Positions 12,591 to 21,879 of a DNA stretch of 64,000 nt are shown here, in pieces. The notes below the pieces were generated by a model, which worked only from the letters and a program-made list of their open reading frames with translations, had not been told where the DNA came from and did not search any database. Origin of the DNA: Nicotiana tabacum. Lineage: Eukaryota; Streptophyta; Magnoliopsida; Solanales; Solanaceae. Each line of letters opens with the position of its first letter. Position 1 is the stretch's first letter. A program made the position numbers and the translations under genes. The stretch is from assembly GCF_000715075.1 (NCBI RefSeq), contig NC_134087.1:153099936-153163935 (forward strand), given 5' to 3'.

Positions 12591-12598
12591 TATTTATA
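12591..12598 (-). promoter_or_regulatory. TATA box of the Tat-A 3' LTR
   Basis: The minus strand reads ACTATAAATACC. The matching site in the 5' LTR (31459-31466) reads TTTAAATA, a one-base change. Transcription would start about 30 bp further along the minus strand, near 12565. This is motif-based; the start site is not shown. Confidence 0.5.
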
Positions 12599-12653
12599 GT
12601 GTGAAAACAAGCAGAAAAATAAGGCAAGAAAAATAATTATGGAACTGTGCACC

Positions 12654-12669
12654 AATTAAAATCAATTAG
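12654..12669. repeat. left target-site duplication of the LINE
   Basis: AATTAAAATCAATTAG is repeated exactly at 16330-16345. The empty site survives in the other Tat-A LTR near 31522-31539, with one mismatch. Confidence 0.9.
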
Positions 12670-15600
12670 AGATTCGAACCCCAGTCCTATGTGGGATACA
12701 CTCCTTCTTTCTAGGACTGCTGTGAATATTAACGTCATCACTATTCAAATGCCATAACTCTGGCGTCCGGCGGTGGAATTTCATAAATTTGGTATCAAAA
12801 GAAACTTCTACTCTTTGCGCACATACCCCAATTGGTTTCATCCTCAAATTCATAGCCAAACGAAACAAATCTGGAAATTTATTGCGCGATTACTGTAGCA
12901 CGTAGATTTTTTCTAGGTTTTGTCGTTAATTTCTTCCTCACGTCAATGATAGGGTGACTTTTTGAGCAGCCATGGATCCTATCGTCTCTCCCCAGCTCCA
13001 AGCTGTGGGAGAGTCCATCCAAATCTGTAAAGAAACACGTCCAAATCACAATACAAAAGAGTCATATCTATCATAGTTACAAGGTAAGAAATCTGCCACA
13101 GTTTTGTCAAAAATTGAATTGATTCCTATTAACATTATTCATAGAGAACCAACCATTGAATTCACCATGGAGGAGGTTAACAGTTTCACCATCGAAGAAG
13201 GGCTTCACCAAGCAGTCATCATCAAGTTTTCATATGGAAAACCAGAGTTGCACGAGTTTAGAAAGATATTTGCAAAACAGTTTGACATTAAAGGCTATTG
13301 CAACATCGAACAACTTGAATTTCGCCATATTCTAGTAAGATTTGATTTTTTTGATGATTATGTCCAGTTTATATCAAGGTCTACTGGATACATTAATTCT
13401 AAAGGAGAAGAATTCTTCTTCAGAACATTTCCCTGGACGTTAGGTTTTAATCCTAGAGAAGAAACATCGAAGTCAGTTGTGTGGATTTCGTTCCCAGACC
13501 TGCCGCCCAATTTTTTTTGCAAAAAATCGTTATTGTTGATCGCCTCAGCAGTAGGGAAACCACTTGCTATTGACAAGGCGATGCAGGATCGTACTAGGCC
13601 AAGTGCTGCGAGAGTTAAGGTTTTGCTAGACCTTTTGGACAAACTTCCTAAGAAAATTAAGATTCACATCGTCGATAATGTTTCTGGAAAGTATGTGGAG
13701 TTTCATCAACAGGTGGTATATGATAACCTCCCAAAGTATTGCACTTTTTGCAAGAATCAAGGACATGATGAAAAGGTGTGTCGACTTATGAAAGATCAAA
13801 CTGGTAAGGAGGTGAGAGTAGAGGATATTACAACTGGCAGTAATATGCCTGGTAAAGAGGTGACCAATTTTGACAAGTTGCAAGGAGATGCTAGGGAGTT
13901 TTTGAATGCTAAAAGAGCTGGCCAAAGTCTTGTGGAAACAGTAGAAAATGAAACCAGAGATGGGCAGCAAAAGGTATTGAAATTTAACTCTAATGAAGAG
14001 AAAAAAATTATGGCTAATGTAGAACAAGAGCAGGATGGGGATATGAGTATTGCTGCTGGTGTTATTGGAAATACAGCAGCACCACATGCTATTGCTCTTG
14101 TGGTGCCAGAAGTGTTAATGCTTGACAAGGGACCTCCTAAACCTTCAAGATATGTCCCCGCTTCTACTATGTTTGGTAGAATGTACCTAGCTACTGTTGG
14201 AGCCTAGCAAAATGCTGCTGATCGAAATTCTGTGAGTGCATAGGTTGGAAAAGTTACAACTGGTAGGGCAGCTGAACAAGAAACAGCTGCTGTTGGTTCT
14301 AAGCTGGAGGAAAATGTTGATCGACTTCCTGTTGGGATTTCTAATCCTAATAGTCAACAAGAAATAGGAGTGGATGGGCAGGATCGTCAAAGGGATATGG
14401 ATACATCAGTTGGTAAACTTAATAGGCAAGGAGAGGTTCTGAATCAAGCAAACACTGGTGATCGAGTTGCTACAAAAGCTAATGGAGATTTGAATAAGGA
14501 AAAGGCTGACCAACAAAGATCTGGTGAAGGGCAAGGCATACCTGCTGTCTCAAGGATGTCTGCAGCTACTAGTTGTGCACTGAAGCCTACCTCAGATTTT
14601 TCTAACAAACATGGGCAGCCTAGGCATGGGTCTGGTATTTTGCAAGGTATTAATTCTAGTTTGGATGCTGCTACTACTGGTTTAGAGACTGCAGCTGCTA
14701 AGGCAATGGCCAACCAAATAGGTCCACTGTCCAACAATGGAAAAAAAGCACAAGACAGTGAGAATTTGACTATGGATGTGGGTATTCGACAGCAGGCTTT
14801 AAAGAAAAATGGTGTGGAAGAGTTATCGGGCAAGGCTCATTGCTCTAATGTTCCTACATTGCATTTTTACAGCCCTCACGTCGAACAAATAATTAAAGAG
14901 GCCGAGATTGCAATGATGTTGCATACAAATATGGTTAAACAACCAATGGTCACATTGAACAACTCAGTTTATGAAGTGCCATCACAGTCTCTGGATACAA
15001 GTCAAATTGTAATAACACCTATACCTATTATGCAGCAGTAGCAAAATGTTACAAGCACCACAGCTGTTACTCATTCTGGGCAGTAAAAACATAGTACAAA
15101 TAGTTCAGAAGCTATCTCAGAAGCGGGTAAATCTATTGCACATCAACACAAACGTGCAGGCACTCAAGGTGAATATCTACCAAATGCAGGACAACAACAT
15201 CCTATAAGTTTCGTAGCTGGATAGCAGAAGCATACTCCAAGCAGTCCACCACAACAGCAACATCACACTTCAGGTGATGCAGCAGTAGAATTGGACAGTG
15301 TTAAACGTTCAGGTGAGATTTCAAACATTGCTTTGATTTCAAACCATGACCGGGCTCTATTGGATGCTTTGACCAGTCCAAAACCTCATAGATGTGCATA
15401 CTCAAGTAGCTCGAAAATGACTAAACAAAAGCAGAAAGGTTCAGTGGCAAAGAGGCAAGAACCTTGTAGTGCAAATAGAACGAAGAGGCATGAACCATTA
15501 CGGATGGTTATACAAGAAGAAACTAATCAAAAACTAGAGGTCAATTTACGTTTTGCTATTTCAGACAAAGCGGAAGAAGATGAATTGATTGAATCATGCC

Positions 15601-16329
15601 CGGAAAGGGCGGCTACAATTGGAGATTTGCAAAGTGAAAAGAAGGAGACCCAAGAAATAACACTCAGGCAACTCCCAATGAGAGTGGAAAAGCAAAAAGG
15701 GGTTGCCCCCTCCACATCTACGAGGTGCACTAGATCTGAGAAGAAATGAAGAACTTTGAAGATTATTTGAAGATTGTTATAGAGGATTTTAAGAAAGTTC
15801 AAATTGAAAAACTCACAAGTTTGACAAATGAAGGGCAAGACTCAAATTTCTACATTGTTTTAGTTTATCATTTTCAAAGCATCATCACTTGTTATAGCAT
15901 TATAGAGTGTGTTATAAACTCTATGGCGATCATAGAGTACTTGGTACTTTCAAGTTCCTATTTTTTACATGCTTGTTAGAAGATGATGCCTTTTCTTTTC
16001 TTTGCCTCAATAGGATTAGTAAGGTAAGGTTTAGCCCGGTTTCTGTTGCCTTGGTCCGATGCCTTTGGAAAATATCCACTCGGCTTTGAGATTATATGCC
16101 CTCGTGAGACTTTGCCGACAGCTACACCATGAATCCTCTATATGAGGCTGCCATCATAAGGCAATGTGAGGCGCATAGGAGTGATTATATATCCAAGGCA
16201 TATGGGTAACAATACCGGTACTATTGTCCCCCTTATTTTTACTTTTCCGAATTGTTGTATTTTTTTTACTTTTATTAATAAAAAACTAGCCCTAGACGCT
16301 TGCCTAGCGGATTGCCAAAAAAATAAATA
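12670..16329 (+). mobile_element. ORF1-only LINE (non-autonomous 'half-LINE')
   Basis: This 3,660-bp insertion in the Tat-A 3' LTR is flanked by a perfect 16-bp direct repeat and ends in an A-rich tail (AAAAAAATAAATAA, about 16316-16329). Long, variable-length duplications and an A-rich 3' end indicate target-primed insertion. Its one long frame is a LINE ORF1-type protein (12972-15749). The remaining 580 bp to the tail cannot hold an endonuclease/RT ORF2 and show none of its motifs. It must have been copied in trans by an L1-type element, or be an internally deleted L1. It is younger than Tat-A because the other LTR lacks it. Confidence 0.8.
12972..15749 (+). pseudogene. LINE ORF1-type protein: DUF4283 domain plus CCHC zinc knuckle, 926-codon frame with six stops
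   Basis: ATG 12972 and all open pieces to the TGA at 15747 share one frame, broken by TAG 13074, TAG 14205, TAG 14241, TAG 15039, TAA 15084 and TAG 15222. The part after the first stop (13104-14207) carries a DUF4283-like domain (about residues 45-205, with FPWTLGFNP and VVWISFPDLPP) and a CX2CX4HX4C knuckle (CTFCKNQGHDEKVC, about residues 258-271). Such proteins bind the element's RNA. A long Q/S/T-rich tail follows, ending in a basic segment (KMTKQKQKGSVAKRQ). It is much longer than I would expect for a LINE ORF1. No frameshift is needed, only nonsense changes, each one C-to-T away from a Gln codon. A captured host DUF4283 gene is an alternative origin. Confidence 0.8.
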
Positions 16330-16345
16330 AATTAAAATCAATTAG
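16330..16345. repeat. right target-site duplication of the LINE
   Basis: Exact copy of 12654-12669, directly after the A-rich tail; the Tat-A LTR sequence resumes with TATAAGAGC. Confidence 0.9.
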
Positions 16346-18439
16346 TATAAGAGCTTCCTTTAATTAAGGAGCTAAAATTAAACGGTAACATGTAAATACT
16401 AAATAAGGAAAGCAATCACATAAGGCTGAATACGACCAATAAGGAAGTAACTTCAGCACAGTATAAGTACACAATAGGTAATAGAGACTATGTTCATCAG
16501 ATTCTAATCAAGGAAAGGACAGTAAAAATCAAATACCAGTGTAATCAAGGTAAGGGAATTAATCAAATTGAGTAGAAAAGGTAGGGATCGAAAGTTCAAA
16601 GAAAAGTGTTCAAATTGGTCCAAGAAACAGGGAAATCAGTAAAACAAGGAAAGAATCAATCAGAATTATACAAGGAGGTTTGAAATCAGTCCACAATTGA
16701 AGGTCATTTCAAAGGGAAATTCAGCATATAAAAGAGTACATAAGTATTCGGCATGCAGGGCTGAATTTAGGACAAAGAGAAACATCATGCAATCACAAAG
16801 TCAGTAAGTAATGGACTATAGGAACATAGTAGTCCCATAGGTCAATCTTAGTAACTCAGTAATAGAGAAAAGAGAGAGTATCAAATAGCATGCAAAGGGG
16901 TCAAGTAAAGAACTTATAGAGTTTAGCAGGAAGTCAGAATCATATAAAGAAATAAAAGATTTTGAAATTCAGTCGAGCAACAGGTGAAGCAACTTCAGAA
17001 ACTTGAATAGGTTCAAAGGAATTAGGGTTTTGAAACCCATCGAATTTAGAGATGATGAACAAGTAAATCACACAACAAATAATCTCAGAACTCGAATGAA
17101 CCCAAAATTTTAGGGTTTTCAACACCAATCGAGTCTAGAGATGAAAATCAGACAAACACTAACAAAATAGATTTAGAAATCTCAAACAGGTTAAGGCCCT
17201 TAACATGCAAACTCAAGTAGCAGAACGACATAAGAAAACACAATATAACATGTTAAAAATCAGAGAAAGATTCTAAATAACTTAACCAAACCCTAAATCG
17301 GAAAAGATAAAAGTTCTGAAGGTAAAGTTTTGAAAGAAACTTTGAGAAAACGTTTAGAAGTTTAGAGTAAGCACATATCTACAATGGATCTAAAAGAATC
17401 GGAAGAACCTCGAAGGTTAGGGTTTCAGAAGAACCCCAGATGGTGACAAAGGCTTGGAAAATCATCGATCTTAAGTAGAGTAGTCGAGATCAGGCTCGAA
17501 TAGCCATGGCTGGCCGGAGCAAGGTCGGAAACAGCCATAGAACTGAAATCAACCTAGGTTTGGACCAAAACTTCTTCAAGGTCTGGCCTTGAAAACATGA
17601 TAATCAGGCAGGTAGAGGTCATAGGAGGTAGATACCGGCCTTTAATGGATTTGGAAGCCATTGATTCAGGCGATTTTAGGGCGGTGGTTGAAGGTGGTGG
17701 CTAGGGTTTGAGAGGGAGTTTGAGAGACGATTGCGAGAGAAGGAGGGGTTCAGAGGCGGCTACAGATGAAAAATGATTAGGGTTTGGGGTAGTTCGGGGT
17801 TTAAAAATGGTAAGGGAAATAGGGACCCTTGATTTGGGAGATCAACGGTTGAGAGTAGAGAGGGTAGGTGGGAAACGGGTCTGGGTCGGTTTGAACAGGG
17901 TTTGGGTAAGTGTAATTGGGTCTCAAAGTGGAGGTTCAAATAAGACTAAAATTGAAATAAACAGGGTTAGCATTTAAATAGCCATTTTTCCCTTGTTTAT
18001 TTTATAAAAGATAGTAAAATAATTTCTGAAAATAAATTAAAGGTACTAAAATGATTAAAAATACATAATTATTAAATTTAAAAAACTGGAGTTAATTTTA
18101 TGGACATAAACGTAATTAAATCTAAATGGGGCTAATATTTCAATTATATGCAATTTAGCTTTAAAAATACTAAATAAATTTATAAAAATATACAAAAATT
18201 ATATGAGCTATATTTTAGTATAAATGTGCGAATCCAACAAATGAATCACCAAAAATGATAATTTTTTGGAATACTTATTGGGTTTTCTTGGTAAAAATAG
18301 GCAATAAATCGATTTTAAAATATCTAAAAATTAAGGAAAAATAATAAAACGTCTGAATATGCTTACATAAGCATATATATGCTATTTTGAAGGTATTTTG
18401 CATATGAAAAAATATACAGGAAAAAATTGGGTATCAACA

Positions 18440-18452
18440 GCTGCCCCTCTTT
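18440..18452 (-). promoter_or_regulatory. Tat-A polypurine tract
   Basis: The minus strand reads AAAGAGGGGCAGC immediately before the LTR start TGTTGATACCC. This is the expected primer for plus-strand cDNA synthesis. Confidence 0.75.
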
Positions 18453-18540
18453 ACCCAGGAAGGATGAAAGAGTTGTCGGGTAAAGATATGATGGCCAATT
18501 TTGATTGGACGAAATGGTTTGAAGAGGTTCGACCGGGATC

Positions 18541-18600
18541 TGGCTCTTGAGTTGCCTACATATCCCTGATCTCACAGGAATCAAGCCATATGTAGTTCAA
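18541..18600 (-). other. conserved Tat non-coding module, copy M1
   Basis: The minus strand reads GAACTAC, then TTGATTC, then GGATATGTAGGCAAC. CTACATAT pairs perfectly with ATATGTAG (arms 18588-18595 and 18556-18563, 24-nt loop). It lies about 90 bp before the polypurine tract. Confidence 0.7.
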
Positions 18601-19047
18601 GATCTGTCGCCGGGGTATGCCGATGGAGACTCTTCAAGAACAGACGCAATATTGAGGACAACGGGAATGGTTAAAGGGCTGCGGGGACTGGAGCGGGATC
18701 GCTACTGCCGAGATGGCCGTTGCTCGCCGGTTCACCTGCAAATAAGTAACGCAAGCGTATGTTGTGCGTAAATTTAAACATGATGCAAATTCCCGTCGGA
18801 CCATGAATGTTTGTCCTCGGACGATTAAGATGCTATCCTTAGACCATGATGTCCTGGGCCATGAAGCGTATAATAAAGGATTCGCAGGCCATGAAATGAT
18901 GCTCTCGGGCTATGAGAATGATGCCTCCGCACTATGTTGCCTTTGAATAATGATATGCAAAAGATAAAAAGGGGTCATCAGGCCATGACATAACATTCTC
19001 GGTCTATGAAAATGGTGCCTCTGAACAATGATGCCTTCGGATAATTT

Positions 19048-19440
19048 GGCGATCTTTCAGCCCATGAGATGCAGTATTTGGCGATCTTTTAGCCTATGAG
19101 ATGCAATAGGTGGAGATTTTTTAGCCATGCAAATGTAAATAAGGTGGCGATCTTTCAGCCATGCAGATGTAGATGGAGGCGGCGATCTTTCAGCCATGCA
19201 AATGTAGATGGAGGCGGCGATCTTTCAGCCATGTATATGTAGATGGAGGCAGCGATCTTTCAGCCATGCAAATGTAAATAAGGTGGCGATCTTTCAGCCA
19301 TGCAAATGTAGATGGAGACGACGATCTTTCAGCCATGCAAATGTAGTATTTGGCGATCTTTCAGCCCATGAGATGCAATAGGTGGCGATCTTTCAACCAT
19401 GCTAATGTAAATAAAGTGGCGATCTTTCAGTCATGCAAAT
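19048..19440. repeat. minisatellite A, 12 units of 32-35 bp
   Basis: Unit starts are about 19048, 19080, 19112, 19146, 19181, 19216, 19251, 19285, 19320, 19352, 19384 and 19418, each opening with GGCGATCTTTCAGCC. Three tail types exist: GAGATGCAATAGG (32 bp), AAATGTAAATAAGG (34 bp) and AAATGTAGATGGAGGC (35 bp). Units 1-3 and 9-11 follow the same tail order, so part of the array was itself duplicated. Confidence 0.9.
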
Positions 19441-19799
19441 GCAGATGGAGGTAGAGCTTAACCTCGGAAGGCAGAATGATAGCCTTATGTAATGCAGAAA
19501 TGCAGATGGAGACAATGCTTAGTCTCGGAAGGCAGAATGGTAGCCTTGTGCAATGTAGAAATGTAGATGGAGATAGTGCTTAGTCTCGGAAGGCAAAATG
19601 GTAGCCTTATGCAATGCAAGAATGCAGATGGAGACAAAGCTTAGTCTCGGAAGGCAGAATGGCAGCCTTATGCAATACAAGAATGCAGATAGAGGTAGAG
19701 CTTAACCTCGGAAGGCAGAATGGTAGCCTTATGCAGTGCAAGAATGCAGATGGAGGTAGAGCTTAACCTCGGAAGGCATAATGGTAGCCTTATGCAAGA
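19441..19799. repeat. minisatellite B, six units of exactly 61 bp
   Basis: Units start at 19441, 19502, 19563, 19624, 19685 and 19746. Each runs GCAGATGGAG, then CTTA(A/G)(C/T)CTCGGAAGGCA, then TAGCCTTATGCAATGCA. Two subtypes alternate (GAGGTAGAGCTTAACCTCGG and GAGACA.GCTTAGTCTCGG), each with a short inverted repeat. The first unit overlaps the last unit of array A through the shared ATGCAGATGGAGGT phrase. Confidence 0.92.
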
Positions 19800-20263
19800 A
19801 ATAAAATGGCAAATGGTGATGGAGCTTTCTTAGCTGATAGCAGATTGCGATATCCTGACTACTGGGGATATTGTGACACACGAAATATCACCGGCGTGAG
19901 TGGATAGAAAATGTTGGTAAGTGCGATAGTTCTAGGAGTTGTATTCCTGAACAACGTTTGTCTCATGAGTGTATAGTATGCCTGATGCTTTTCGCAATCC
20001 CAATGCCTGCATCCAAAGAAAAATTGTGAGTTTTGTAAAGGGGAAAGGTTAGTTCGTATCCCCATTGGCTCTGCTTGACTTACTCGGCCTCGATCTGGTG
20101 ATACTATATGTATCATTGGGGTAGCGTTTCTAAACAAGGCAATTTCAGCAATAATCATGCATGATTTTGTAAAAATATGACATAAGTATATAATCAAGAA
20201 ACAACTTTTAGATGAACCGACGACTGTGACATGGTTCAAGACATTGCAACCTCTCTTGCTACG

Positions 20264-20382
20264 GAATTTTGAGGGTCTTCCTCAAAATTCTGCCCCAGTT
20301 TGATGGGTTGATGCTTCTGACTGTTGCCAGCAATAATTGGCTGAAATCAACTTCGGAATTTTGAGGGTCCTCCTCAAAATTC
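20264..20382. repeat. duplicated perfect hairpin
   Basis: GAATTTTGAGG and CCTCAAAATTC form an 11-bp stem with a 5-nt loop at 20264-20290 (loop GTCTT) and again at 20356-20382 (loop GTCCT). Both are followed by TGCCC(C/T)AG. They lie 140-260 bp downstream of the Tat-A pol stop. Confidence 0.85.
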
Positions 20383-20429
20383 TGCCCTAGCTTCCAATTG
20401 CGGGGGGAAATGAAAGTTTTATTGAATTA

Positions 20430-20498
20430 TGACCGAACCCATAAGGTTGCCTACGTATCCCCTCTTAAACGGGAATCAGGTCAGGCGTAGTTCAATTT
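20430..20498 (-). other. conserved Tat non-coding module, copy M2
   Basis: The minus strand reads GAACTAC, GACCTGATTC, then GGATACGTAGGCAACC and GGGTTCGGTC. CTACG (minus strand of 20486-20490) can pair with CGTAG (minus strand of 20451-20455). It starts about 25 bp after the pol stop. Confidence 0.75.
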
Positions 20499-20521
20499 AC
20501 ATCATATAGGAAAGCATAAGA

Positions 20522-21879
20522 TTACACATAGTAACGCTTGGCTGCATCTGAATTGATCGGCTTTGGCCAGACTTCTCCGTCCATTTCTGCAAGTATGTTA
20601 GGACCCAGTGAACCATGTATGGACCCTGCCAGTCGGGAGAGAACTTCCCTTTGGCTTCATCTTAATGCGGAAAATTTGTCTTTAACACCAGCTGCCCCGA
20701 TGTGAACTGTCTCGGCTTGACTCTTTTGTTGAAGGCTCTGGTAATCCTGTTCTCATAAAGCTGACCGTGTTAAACTGCATTCATTCTCTTTCCATCTATA
20801 AGAGCTAGCTACTCGTAACGATTCTTCACCCATTCTGCATCGTCTAGCTCTGCTTCCTGTATGATTTTTAATGAAGGAATTTCCACCTCGTCAGGAATGA
20901 CGACTTTTGTACCATAAACCAGCATATAGGGGGTTGCCCTGGTTGATGTGCGGACTGTGGTGCGATACCTCAATAAAGCAAATGATAGCTTCTCATGCCA
21001 CTCCTTATGTTTCTCTATCATTTTCCTTAGTATCTTCTTGTTATTCTTGTTGGCGGCATCTACAGCTCCATTCATCTGCGGCCTATAGGCTATGGAATTC
21101 TTGTGTTTGATTTTGAAGGTTTCACACATAGCTTTCATCAAGTCACTGTTGAGGTTGGAGCCATTATCAGTGATGATTGACTTTGGAATTCTGAATCGAC
21201 AAATAATGCGGTCGCGGACAAAGTCTGCCACGACTTTTTTAGTTACTGCTCTGTAAGATATTGCTTCGACCCATTGGGTGAAATAGTCGATTGCTACTAG
21301 GATAAACCTGTGCCCGTTGGAAGCGGCAGGTTTGATTGGTCCAATAACATCCATTCCCCATGCGGCGAACGGCCATGGCAAGCTTGTTGCATTAAGCTCA
21401 TTCGGAGGTACCTTTATCATGTCTGCATGTATCTGGCAGTGGTGGCATTTTCGGATATACTGGATGCAGTCCGTCTCCATAGTCATCCAAAAGTAACCAG
21501 CTCGGAGTATCTTCTTTGCTAAGACAAAGCCATTCATATGTGGACCGCAGGTCCCAGTGTGAATTTCCTCTAGTAGCCTGGATGCTTCCTTTGCGTCGAC
21601 ACACCTTAGTAATCCCAAATCAGGAGTCCTCCTATATAGGATTCCTCTGCTATGAAAGAAATTATTGGACAACCTCCGAAGTGTGCATTTTTGAGTAGGA
21701 TTTGCAAGTTCTGGGTATTCGCCTTTTGCCAAATATTCCTTGATATCATGAAACCAAGGCTTTCCGTCTGCTTCTTCTTCAACATGGGCACAATAAGCTG
21801 ACTGATCATGGATCTTTACTGGAATATGATCAATGAAGTTCTTGTCTGGATGTTGTATCATGGATGATAGGGTAGCCAA
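20522..21879 (-). pseudogene. Tat-A integrase
   Basis: Integrase would join the cDNA to chromosomal DNA. The 356-codon open part (21879-20809) shows an HHCC zinc-binding region (IHTGTCGPHMNG and CIQYIRKCHHC), then the core with first Asp (WGMDVIGP) and second Asp (IITDNGSN). The third acidic residue is Asp instead of the invariant Glu (NGAVDAANKN, near 21055). A TAG at 20809 and a frameshift separate the C-terminal tail, which ends AKRYYV and TAA at 20522. The N-terminal edge merges into the archival RNase H in the same frame. The Glu-to-Asp change alone would probably cripple it. Confidence 0.88.

Larger units (their letters stand above)
10202..18439 (-). mobile_element. Tat-A 3' LTR, interrupted by a LINE
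   Basis: On the minus strand it starts at 18439 with TGTTGATACCC, identical in type to 33638. It aligns with 28726-33638 throughout, apart from the LINE at 12670-16329 and a loss of about 300 bp near 11050 relative to 29530-29830. The far end is unclear: homology to the 5' LTR stops near 10232, and 10202-10231 has no counterpart at 28700, where the 5' LTR end may be deleted. Confidence 0.8.
18453..20521 (-). other. Tat-A 3' untranslated region
   Basis: About 2 kb between the pol stop (complement of 20522-20524) and the polypurine tract. It holds two copies of the conserved module (20430-20498 and 18541-18600), two identical 11-bp-stem hairpins, two adjacent minisatellite arrays and a degenerate repeat zone at 18840-19040 built on a GGCCATGAAATGATGCTCTC-like phrase. 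No protein is credible; the frames at 18547, 18764 and 19859 cross these repeats. Confidence 0.7.

Noticed and set aside
12670..12685. Pol III B-box-like GATTCGAACCC at the LINE 5' end, suggesting a SINE or tRNA-derived head
   Set aside because: One motif only, at the very first bases, with no A-box upstream within the element.
13626..14128. Minus-strand frames of 110-153 residues
   Set aside because: Shadows of the LINE ORF1 frame on the other strand.
18541..18600. Module as a degenerate tRNA gene because of GGTTCG/GGTCGAACC phrases
   Set aside because: No cloverleaf with acceptor and anticodon arms can be drawn, and the conserved blocks do not match A/B-box spacing.
19048..19799. CRISPR-like array
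   Set aside because: Units are head-to-tail copies without unique spacers, in plant retroelement 3' UTR.
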